Shown piece by piece: positions 1-5,908 of a stretch of DNA of 13,896 bases. The stretch's first letter is position 1. Every line of letters begins with the position of its first letter. The notes below the pieces were generated by a model that made no database searches, was not told the DNA's origin, and was given only the letters and a program-made list of their open reading frames with translations. The DNA is taken from contig DATMWB010000044.1 of assembly GCA_035562735.1 (NCBI GenBank), forward strand, positions 1-13,896, in the 5' to 3' direction. The stretch comes from UBA12158 sp035562735. GTDB taxonomy: Bacteria > Patescibacteriota > Microgenomatia > UBA12405. A program made the translations under genes and the position numbers.

Positions 1-1301
1 TATGAGCGAATAATTTTCATTTTGAGAAAGTTGGTGGCACAAGACATACAGGGGTCGTAGGCGCGAATTATTTTTTCAGCATTTAGTTTTAGAGTAGTTT
101 CGTCTTTGTCTAAATTTTCTTCAAAATATTTTTTTAGGTCGTTTTCGATGTTAATTTGATTTTGAGAGGTGGGGACAATGACATCGTATTTGACAATCAT
201 GCCTTTGTAATCAGTTTCGGCGTAGTGATAAAGGGTACCTCGAGGGGCTTCGACAACACCAACTCCGACTCCAGCTCGAGGAAGTAGAGAAATGGGTTTT
301 TCTTCGACTAGATCAATACTGGTAAGGATGTCAATTGAATCATCAACACATTGGAGTATTTCTATGGCTTGGGCAAGGTTGTTGTGATAGACATTGTTTG
401 AAGGAAAGATAGATAGGTACTGTTTTAAGTCGTTTTGAGTACGGGGATTTAGAGAATCTTTGTTTAAGTTGAGTCTGGCGAGGGAACCAACCAGGTAATC
501 TTGCTTGGTATCGGAAAAGATGTACCCTTCTGACTGCGAATAAGGGATGACGACAGAGTGTAAGAAATCTCGGAATTTTTCTTCAACGATTTTGTTGCCA
601 CTACTGTTCGTAATGTCACCTTCTAGAAAATCAAAGTGATCATCATTTTTTAGACTTAGGTAATCAGAATTTCTAATAAGTTTGTCAGGCATTTTGGAAA
701 AAGCATCGATACCGCGAATTACTTGAGAGCGGATTTTTTCTAATTTCTTTATCATGCTGGGGAAGGTAGTAGGGTCGGGGAGCTTTAAGAATCCACCGAT
801 GCTTGGTAGAGGGGCATGAATAGCGGCGCCAGCAATGATAGTAGTTAGCTCATTGCCTGTTTCTTTGATATCAAAAGAGTCATGGAGAAGCTGATGACCA
901 AGATTATTTTCATCGTCAGGGATATCTAAAATTGAATCAATTCCTAAGAGATCAGGTAAAACAAAGAAATAAAGATGTAGAGCATGGTCACGAATAATTA
1001 AGCCATTGTAGGTCAGACGACGGAGAAGGCGGGTTTGTTCTGATGGAGTTATACCCTGAGTTTTTTCAATGGTTTCAATGGAACAAAGTAAGTGGGCAAT
1101 GGAACAAGTACCACAAATTCTGGAGATAAAGGGAGGAACTGCGACATAGGGCTTGCCTTCGACTGCCTTGGCATAGAATCGACGATAATCTTTGATGATA
1201 AATTTTAGATCGACAACTTTATCGTCGACAATTTTTACAGTAAGGCCAGCTGTACCCTCTATCTTAGTTATACTGTCTATGGTGATGTCGGTATTGTGCA
1301 T
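1..1301 (-). CDS. [NiFe] hydrogenase large (catalytic) subunit, group 3-like, cut by the window edge
   Basis: This subunit carries the Ni-Fe site for reversible H2 activation and is probably cytoplasmic, since no Tat signal belongs to either subunit. The start is ATG at 1301, 1 bp after the small-subunit stop, and 433 codons are visible. The L1 motif RICGTCSIAH (61-70) supplies Cys63 and Cys66. EAPRGTL (351-357) is the conserved active-site Arg motif, and the L2 motif DPCMSC (416-421) supplies Cys418 and Cys421. After L2 the protein reads ATN and then only nine residues before the edge. The last two bases are TA on the minus strand, so the stop may be the very next codon. The residue after the second L2 Cys triplet, normally His or Arg at the maturation-protease site, is Asn424. 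The conserved G-R-x-x-H-P segment reads GAAIHAP (158-164). The group 3 assignment is from overall motif style; the exact subgroup is uncertain. Confidence 0.93.
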   Translation of the reverse strand, partial: MHNTDITIDSITKIEGTAGLTVKIVDDKVVDLKFIIKDYRRFYAKAVEGKPYVAVPPFISRICGTCSIAHLLCSIETIEKTQGITPSEQTRLLRRLTYNGLIIRDHALHLYFFVLPDLLGIDSILDIPDDENNLGHQLLHDSFDIKETGNELTTIIAGAAIHAPLPSIGGFLKLPDPTTFPSMIKKLEKIRSQVIRGIDAFSKMPDKLIRNSDYLSLKNDDHFDFLEGDITNSSGNKIVEEKFRDFLHSVVIPYSQSEGYIFSDTKQDYLVGSLARLNLNKDSLNPRTQNDLKQYLSIFPSNNVYHNNLAQAIEILQCVDDSIDILTSIDLVEEKPISLLPRAGVGVGVVEAPRGTLYHYAETDYKGMIVKYDVIVPTSQNQINIENDLKKYFEENLDKDETTLKLNAEKIIRAYDPCMSCATNFLKMKIIRS

Positions 1302-1302
1302 A

Positions 1303-1791
1303 TTAGACGATATTTAATAATTTTAAATATTTACCAACGGTAGCAATAAAGAGTTCAGAATTCATGGGACAACCATTAACCTCATCGTCTACTTTTACAA
1401 AGTCAGCTATTTTTTTTACCTCTTGGCTATAATCAAAGTTTTTTAGATAGTAGGCGGTTTTGTAATTTATGTCATTGGTGTCGAAGGTGTTACGACTTGA
1501 GGAGGGTTGGCCGGTACAGGCACAAGCACCGATGGCGACTAAATATTTGCAATTGTCGCGAATTTTTTGTAGTTCAGCGGATTGGGTGGGGGAGGAAATA
1601 GAGCCTTCAACAAAGGCAACATCTAAACCTTCAATTTTATTGTTTGATTTTAGAGCTTTTAGGTGTCTAAATTCGATAACTTTTTTCCATTCATCAAAGT
1701 GTTGGTTGAGGAGTTCGGTAAGTAAAATCAAACTGTCTTCAGAACAGGTAAAAGAGAACCAGCCGATAATGAGTTTTGGTGTGTCGCTCAT
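1303..1791 (-). CDS. [NiFe] hydrogenase small subunit, minimal group 3-like (proximal FeS domain only)
   Basis: This is the electron-transfer partner of the large subunit, which follows 1 bp downstream. It would pass electrons from the Ni-Fe site through one proximal FeS cluster. It is only 162 residues from this start (MSDTPK), with no medial/distal cluster domain and no Tat signal, as in group 3/4 enzymes. Motifs, numbered from the alternative start at 1812 (7 residues longer): FTCSED with Cys23, GACACTG with Cys97 and Cys99, and NGCPMN with Cys148. The usual N-terminal C-x-x-C pair is reduced to one Cys, with Ser20 three residues before it. I prefer the start at 1791 because a perfect TATAAT lies 12 nt upstream on this strand and homologues typically begin just before this point. 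The alternative ATG at 1812 would overlap the hypC start codon. No F420- or NAD-reducing partner subunit is visible here. Confidence 0.9.
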   Translation of the reverse strand: MSDTPKLIIGWFSFTCSEDSLILLTELLNQHFDEWKKVIEFRHLKALKSNNKIEGLDVAFVEGSISSPTQSAELQKIRDNCKYLVAIGACACTGQPSSSRNTFDTNDINYKTAYYLKNFDYSQEVKKIADFVKVDDEVNGCPMNSELFIATVGKYLKLLNIV

Positions 1792-1803
1792 GTGATAGTA
1801 TTC

Positions 1804-1809
1804 ATTATA
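1804..1809 (-). promoter_or_regulatory. Candidate -10 box (TATAAT) for the hydrogenase operon
   Basis: The minus strand reads TATAAT exactly, ending 12 nt before the ATG at 1791. Transcription would begin only a few nucleotides before that codon, giving an almost leaderless mRNA. No good -35 hexamer is visible 16-18 nt upstream, which lies inside the hypC coding region. It supports the shorter small-subunit start. Confidence 0.4.
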
Positions 1810-1810
1810 C

Positions 1811-2026
1811 ATGTGTCTTGCATACCCTGGGACGGTAAAAAAAATTGATGGTTTAGAGGCGACAGTAGATTATGTTACATCGACTCGACGGGCATTAGTG
1901 GGGACAAAAAAGGTAAAAGTAGGTGATAAGGTAATGGTTCAAATGGGAATAATTGTAAAAGTAATTTCAAAAGAAGAGGCAAGGATAATGGAAGAGGCGT
2001 GGGCAAATGTAAAAGATGGGAATTAA
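1811..2026 (+). CDS. hypC: Hydrogenase maturation chaperone HypC
   Basis: The product has 71 residues, the usual size for HypC/HybG. The N-terminal MCLAYPG matches the family signature MCLA-x-P, in which Cys2 binds the Fe(CN)2CO precursor and the hydrogenase large-subunit apoprotein during active-site assembly. The rest has the small OB-fold-like beta pattern (VKKIDGLEATVDY, then VKVGDKVMVQMGIIVKVI), including the family's typical VGDxVxVxxG segment. It is divergent from the hydrogenase genes, the client it presumably serves. No other hyp genes (A, B, D, E, F) are in the window. No Shine-Dalgarno sequence precedes the ATG. The stop is TAA at 2024-2026. Confidence 0.95.
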   Translation: MCLAYPGTVKKIDGLEATVDYVTSTRRALVGTKKVKVGDKVMVQMGIIVKVISKEEARIMEEAWANVKDGN

Positions 2027-2051
2027 AATATTTTTTGTAAATATTTTTTTT
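2026..2051 (+). terminator. Possible weak terminator-like hairpin after hypC
   Basis: The self-complementary octamer AAATATTT occurs at 2026-2033 and 2039-2046 around a five-base loop (TTTGT), and a run of T continues to 2051. This has the shape of an intrinsic terminator, but the stem is entirely A-T and would be very weak. It may just be AT-rich spacer. Confidence 0.2.
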
Positions 2052-2119
2052 ATAGTGTTACTTTGTTTTTAAATTTACACCGTTATTTTGGCAATATTAG
2101 ATATGGTGTGTGAGTTTAA

Positions 2120-2146
2120 TTGCATTTTTTGGTGATATGTTATAGA
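2120..2146 (+). promoter_or_regulatory. Candidate promoter for the MEDS gene
   Basis: An extended -10 (TG-T-TATAGA, 2138-2146) lies 8 nt before the ATG at 2155. A weak -35-like TTGCAT sits at 2120-2125 with a short 15-nt spacer. Transcription would start within about 1-2 nt of the start codon, and there is no Shine-Dalgarno sequence, so a leaderless message is likely if this promoter is real. Confidence 0.35.
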
Positions 2147-2154
2147 GTTTTGTT

Positions 2155-2820
2155 ATGGCTCGTGTTTCTGATGATAAGTTTTGGAATAAGGATATTCGTT
2201 TGGGTGATCATGTGGCCTCAATTTATCAAAACAAAGAGCAGCAATTTGAGGTCCTAATGCCATTTTTTATTGAAGGACTTAAATTAAATCAAAAATGTGT
2301 ATATGTCTACGATGAAAATACAAAAGAGGAAATAATCTCTGAGTTTGAAAAGGCGGGGATAGAGATTAATTTATATTTAAAGTCAGGACAACTAGAACTT
2401 TTTGAGAGCCGAGAGATGTATTTAGACGAAGGAAAATTTCAACCAGAAAAGATGTTGGAAAAAATTGAGGCAATGGAAAAGAGAGCTTTTGAAGAGGGTT
2501 TTTGGGGTTTGAGGGGGAGTGGAGAGATGGGAATATCACTAGAAGGTAAGGTTGATGAAATTGAGTTAATTGATTATGAGTCGAGAATTAATGAATTTTT
2601 GGTGGGGAGAAAAATTACACTCATATGTCAGTATAATGAAAATAAGGTAAGTCATAAAATATTGAATAATGTTATTCGAACACATCCCTTTGTCATTGTG
2701 TATGGAAAAATCTATGAAAATAAGTATTTTTATACTGCCCCAGAGTATATGGAAAGGGGAAGTCATTATTTACCGGAAGAAGAATATAAAACTATTATAG
2801 ATACTATTATTACTGAGTAG
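2155..2820 (+). CDS. Stand-alone MEDS (DcmR-type sensory) domain protein
   Basis: The 221 residues are covered almost entirely by a MEDS domain (methanogen/methylotroph DcmR sensory domain), a presumed ligand-sensing module related to RecA/KaiC-like folds. The domain's landmarks appear in order: GDHVASIY (17-24) near the N-terminus, the central glycine-rich LRGSGEMG (119-126), IDYESRIN (139-146), the CQYN motif (158-161), and the C-terminal THPFVIVYG (176-184) followed by a Tyr-rich EN-x-YFYTAPE segment. In most relatives MEDS is fused to a DNA-binding or histidine kinase domain. Here nothing follows it, so the output is unknown and it may act through a partner protein. It ends 11 bp inside the convergent transporter gene. 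The ligand cannot be told from sequence. Confidence 0.85.
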   Translation: MARVSDDKFWNKDIRLGDHVASIYQNKEQQFEVLMPFFIEGLKLNQKCVYVYDENTKEEIISEFEKAGIEINLYLKSGQLELFESREMYLDEGKFQPEKMLEKIEAMEKRAFEEGFWGLRGSGEMGISLEGKVDEIELIDYESRINEFLVGRKITLICQYNENKVSHKILNNVIRTHPFVIVYGKIYENKYFYTAPEYMERGSHYLPEEEYKTIIDTIITE

Positions 2821-4105
2821 CTTGGAAGAAAAAGGAAACTAGAAGGGTTAGGGATACTATTCCCATAATTAACATAGTTGACCAGACGAGGGTTTTTGAA
2901 AGTGGTCCGCTTTTGTTTTGACCCATGATGTTTTCATTTTGGGCAATTTTGGCAATAAGATACAGCAGCGGAGCGGCGACAACACCGTTGATTACAGCAG
3001 TAAATACAAGTGCTTTGACAGGATCTATACCGATGAAGTTTATAAGGAGACCAAAAAGAGTAGCAATGGTGATAACTCCATAAAAACCATGGGCTCGTTT
3101 TAATTTTTGGTTAAAACCTTCTCGCCAATTGAAGGCTTCAGAGATAGCATAAGAAGCAGAACCAGAGAGTACTGGTACTGAGAGTAATCCTAGGCCGATT
3201 ATTCCAATAGAAAAAATCAATTTGGCCAAATAACCTGAATTGGGAAAAGAACTAACTAAAGGCTCAAGCGCCTTGGCGGCATCGGCAGATGTTTTAATGT
3301 CAGTGATACCACTTTGATGTAAAACCGTGGAAGCTACGACAATAATAGACCAAGCTGCCAAACTGGAGACAAACATGCCAATGAAGGTGTCAATTCGTAA
3401 ATTACGAATAAATCTTGGAGAAAGAACCGGCAGACCATTTTCTTTGCGAATATGTTTTTCTTTTTCCTCTTCTACCTCTTCTGAGGCTTGCCAAAAGAAC
3501 ATGTAGGGGGAGATGGTGGTTCCGAGTATCCCCATGGAGATAAAAAGAAAGGTAAAGGAAAATTCAAAATGAGGTACAAGGGTATTTTTTAAAATTGTGT
3601 CCCAAGGCTGAGACACCATAAAGAGGGTTAGAAGATAAGAAACAAGAGCTAGAGCTAGCCATTTTAGGATTTTGGCATAGATTTTGTAACTAGTAAAAAT
3701 TTCAAGGATTAAAATGGTAACGGTAAAAATTAGGCACCAAAAAACAAAATTTATGGGGAGTATTAATTGGGCGGCGGCAGCCATGGCTCCAAGATTGGCA
3801 CCAATATTTATAGTATTGGCGGTCAAAATAAGAAGACTAACGGCATAAACGATTTTTTTAGAATAGTGAGCTTTGATAACGGCCATAAGGCCTTTGCCAG
3901 TTACAGCTCCAATTCGAGCACAGGCCTCTTGGGTGGCGATTTGGAAAGGAAGGATAAATAGTGACATCCAAATTTGGCCATATCCAAATTGGGCACCAGC
4001 TTGGGAATAGGTGGCAATACCTGAAGGATCATCGTCGGCAGCGCCAGTAATTAATCCTGGACCAAGTATTTTTAAAAAGCGGTTGAATTTATGGTGAATG
4101 CTCAC
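2810..4105 (-). CDS. NRAMP (SLC11) family divalent metal transporter, variant metal site
   Basis: This 431-residue inner-membrane protein has about 11 hydrophobic segments and imports divalent cations, probably H+-coupled or uncoupled. The family start GPGLITGAADDDPSG (15-29) marks TM1. Canonical Mn2+/Fe2+ NRAMPs have D-P-G-N there, whereas this one has D26-P-S-G29. In TM6 the canonical A-x-x-M-P-H is replaced by GTTISPYMFFWQASEE (195-210), so the metal-ligating Met and the His are absent. Substitutions of this kind occur in NRAMP-related magnesium transporters (NRMT), so Mg2+ is a plausible substrate; this is inference. The start is GTG at 4105, chosen because it precedes the conserved N-terminus and no ATG is nearby. 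There is no Shine-Dalgarno sequence. The 3' end overlaps the MEDS gene by 11 bp. Confidence 0.9.
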   Translation of the reverse strand: MSIHHKFNRFLKILGPGLITGAADDDPSGIATYSQAGAQFGYGQIWMSLFILPFQIATQEACARIGAVTGKGLMAVIKAHYSKKIVYAVSLLILTANTINIGANLGAMAAAAQLILPINFVFWCLIFTVTILILEIFTSYKIYAKILKWLALALVSYLLTLFMVSQPWDTILKNTLVPHFEFSFTFLFISMGILGTTISPYMFFWQASEEVEEEKEKHIRKENGLPVLSPRFIRNLRIDTFIGMFVSSLAAWSIIVVASTVLHQSGITDIKTSADAAKALEPLVSSFPNSGYLAKLIFSIGIIGLGLLSVPVLSGSASYAISEAFNWREGFNQKLKRAHGFYGVITIATLFGLLINFIGIDPVKALVFTAVINGVVAAPLLYLIAKIAQNENIMGQNKSGPLSKTLVWSTMLIMGIVSLTLLVSFFFQATQ

Positions 4106-4112
4106 TTTAAAT

Positions 4113-4118
4113 ATTATG
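4113..4118 (-). promoter_or_regulatory. Candidate -10 box (CATAAT) for the transporter gene
   Basis: The minus strand reads CATAAT, a 5/6 match to TATAAT, ending 7 nt before the GTG at 4105. The transcript would then begin at or next to the start codon. No clear -35 is present at the right distance. Confidence 0.3.
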
Positions 4119-4278
4119 AAGCAAAGTAAAAAGAATTAAATATGTAAAATTGATATATAAGTTTATATATTTCATCACTTAATGTGGGTTTATATATATA
4201 TTGAGTTAGGTCAAAATATGTCAATAGATTCCAAAAAAAAGTGTAATTGTTAACTACTTTATTTTTACAAAAAGAATG

Positions 4279-4306
4279 TTTACAATGAATGCATAAGGCT
4301 CATAAA
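4279..4306 (+). promoter_or_regulatory. Candidate promoter for the GH130 operon
   Basis: TTTACA (4279-4284) and CATAAA (4301-4306) are separated by 16 nt. This is a moderate match to sigma70-type hexamers about 60 nt upstream of the preferred GH130 start. A second TTTACA at 4264-4269 has no matching -10. Confidence 0.35.
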
Positions 4307-4350
4307 ACTAAAAACACCATTACAGAAAAACAGTGCCCCCTTGTTTCTGG

Positions 4351-4356
4351 AAGGGG
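4351..4356 (+). promoter_or_regulatory. Ribosome binding site deciding the first GH130 start
   Basis: AAGGGG is followed by 8 nt and then ATG at 4365, good Shine-Dalgarno spacing. This favours the ATG over the in-frame TTG at 4341. It is one of only two clear Shine-Dalgarno-like sites in the window. Confidence 0.55.
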
Positions 4357-4364
4357 ATGGAGTG

Positions 4365-5906
4365 ATGCCTAAAAATGACAAAATTTATTTGTATTACCGA
4401 TCGACAGAAGAAGAGAGAAAAGGGGAAATTTTTAAGGTTGCTCAGAGCGAAGATGGTTTGAATTTTGAATTTTATCAGACGACAAAACCAGCAAAATTAA
4501 AGATTCCTGAGATTCCTAGTGGATTTAAAAATTTGGTTTTACCAAGAGCAGATTTTTTTGATTCAGGAGAGATTTTTATTCAAAATATTTTTAGATTGGC
4601 AACAAAGTATTTTGTTTTTTACCACGTGAAAGTCAATGAGTCGTTGTACCGAGTCGGATATGCGGTTTTTGATATGAAAAAGCATTTGATAGAAAGATCG
4701 GATACCCCTATTTGGGAAAGTTCTACTTCATGGGAGGGTAGAAAGGTCTCTTTTATTGGACTGGTATATCATCTTGACAGGTTTATTGCATACTGGAACG
4801 TTGGGAATGAGGAAATATATGCTGTTTCGTATCCGACCTTTAAGGTTCGACAGCCGGTGGTTTTTCCGGCGGTTCCCCAGTTGACAAGGAGTGAGACCAA
4901 TCCTTTGGTTTCGCCTCTAAGTGGGAGTAAGTGGGAAGAATTTACAACTTTTAATCCAGCGGCGATTTATGCAGGTGGAAGGGTACATATATTGTACCGA
5001 GCGCAGGGATTTAACTATGTTTCAGTTGTTGGTTATGCCTCTTCCCCAGATGGAATTCATGTTGATGAGAGACTGGACGAACCAATTTATATACCAAGGG
5101 AGTCTTTTGAATATATAGGTAAAGGATATCCGAAAAATGTTGATCATTTTTATTCTTCGGGCGGTGGTTATGGAGGGATCGAAGATCCTCGGGCCACAAT
5201 TGTTGGAGATAGAATTTATATGGTTTATGTGGCTCATGACGGTGTTGGTCCTCCACGAGTAGCCATGACTTCGATTGCTTTATCAGATTTTTTGGACCAT
5301 CGATGGCTTTGGGAGAAACCTGTTTTAATATCACCTCCGGGGGTAGTTGACAAGAGTTGTGTTATTTTTCCAGAAAAGATTAAGGGAAAATATGTAATTA
5401 TGCATCGGATATTTCCTGATATTTTAATTGATTTTGAAGATGATTTAAGTTTTGATGGGAAGACAAGATGGTTACCTTGTCGATATAAAATACCTCCTCG
5501 TCCAAAACATTGGGATTCAAGAAAAATCGGGGCAGGTGCACCACCACTTAAGACAAAGGATGGTTGGCTTTTGATTTACTATGCAACTTGTGATCAGGAG
5601 GGGGCTTCGCGATACATGATTGGAGCAATGCTTTTGGAACTTGATGATCCTACTAAGGTTATTTGTCGTTCTAGTCATCCAATTTTGACTCCTGAAGCTA
5701 AGTATGAAAATGAAGGCTTTAAGGCAGGGGTAGTCTACCCCTGTGGAGCAGTCATTATTGGACAGACACTATTTGTATACTATGGCGGGGCTGATTCTTA
5801 CGTGTGTGTGGCAACTGCAGATCTTGATCAATTTCTTGATGAATTGAAACATCATAAACCAATAAATTTGGTGAATTCAGAGGTTAGTAAGGTTAACGTT
5901 AATTAG
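4365..5906 (+). CDS. GH130 family protein (beta-mannoside phosphorylase or mannosidase) with extra N-terminal region
   Basis: GH130 enzymes cleave beta-mannosides by phosphorolysis (releasing mannose 1-phosphate) or hydrolysis; no signal peptide is seen, so it should act in the cytoplasm. The product is 513 residues from ATG 4365. The GH130 five-bladed propeller runs from about 178 (TNPLVSP) to the end. Family landmarks are ILYRAQG, then GGIEDPR with EDPR at 273-276 (the catalytic Asp region), VAMTSI, a KYVIMHR segment whose Arg likely contacts phosphate, IGAGAPP before GWLLIYY, and a final YYGGADS-x-VCVAT. The His often found after GWL-x-IY is Tyr here. Residues 1 to about 175 are unusual: they contain propeller-blade-like units (KIYLYYRSTEE, KYFVFYHV, RFIAYWNV) but no EDPR, and may be remnant or accessory blades. 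It leads an operon, 2 bp before the second GH130 gene. The exact substrate linkage cannot be read from sequence. Confidence 0.88.
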   Translation: MPKNDKIYLYYRSTEEERKGEIFKVAQSEDGLNFEFYQTTKPAKLKIPEIPSGFKNLVLPRADFFDSGEIFIQNIFRLATKYFVFYHVKVNESLYRVGYAVFDMKKHLIERSDTPIWESSTSWEGRKVSFIGLVYHLDRFIAYWNVGNEEIYAVSYPTFKVRQPVVFPAVPQLTRSETNPLVSPLSGSKWEEFTTFNPAAIYAGGRVHILYRAQGFNYVSVVGYASSPDGIHVDERLDEPIYIPRESFEYIGKGYPKNVDHFYSSGGGYGGIEDPRATIVGDRIYMVYVAHDGVGPPRVAMTSIALSDFLDHRWLWEKPVLISPPGVVDKSCVIFPEKIKGKYVIMHRIFPDILIDFEDDLSFDGKTRWLPCRYKIPPRPKHWDSRKIGAGAPPLKTKDGWLLIYYATCDQEGASRYMIGAMLLELDDPTKVICRSSHPILTPEAKYENEGFKAGVVYPCGAVIIGQTLFVYYGGADSYVCVATADLDQFLDELKHHKPINLVNSEVSKVNVN

Positions 5907-5908
5907 TT

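Larger units (their letters stand above)
4106..4364. other. AT-rich divergent intergenic region
   Basis: These 259 bp separate the transporter from the GH130 operon and hold no convincing gene. They contain two copies of GTTTATATAT (4161-4170 and 4188-4197, 27 bp apart) and an imperfect 15-bp direct repeat beginning TTTACAA (4264 and 4279). The region must carry promoters for both directions, and the repeats could be operators. Nothing identifies a regulator. Confidence 0.6.

Noticed and set aside
1469..1795. Plus-strand open frame opposite the hydrogenase small subunit
   Set aside because: The minus strand carries the FeS-binding motifs and matches the family in length.
4141..4200. TA-rich repeats considered as a mobile-element end or origin element
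   Set aside because: There is no transposase, target duplication or paired inverted repeat, and the repeats are simple AT-rich sequence.
4341..4364. TTG start extending the first GH130 protein by eight residues
   Set aside because: The ATG at 4365 has an AAGGGG site 8 nt upstream and the extension overlaps that site.
5011..5334. Antisense open frames inside the GH130 gene
   Set aside because: They lie opposite a clearly conserved GH130 domain and their translations show no recognisable motif.
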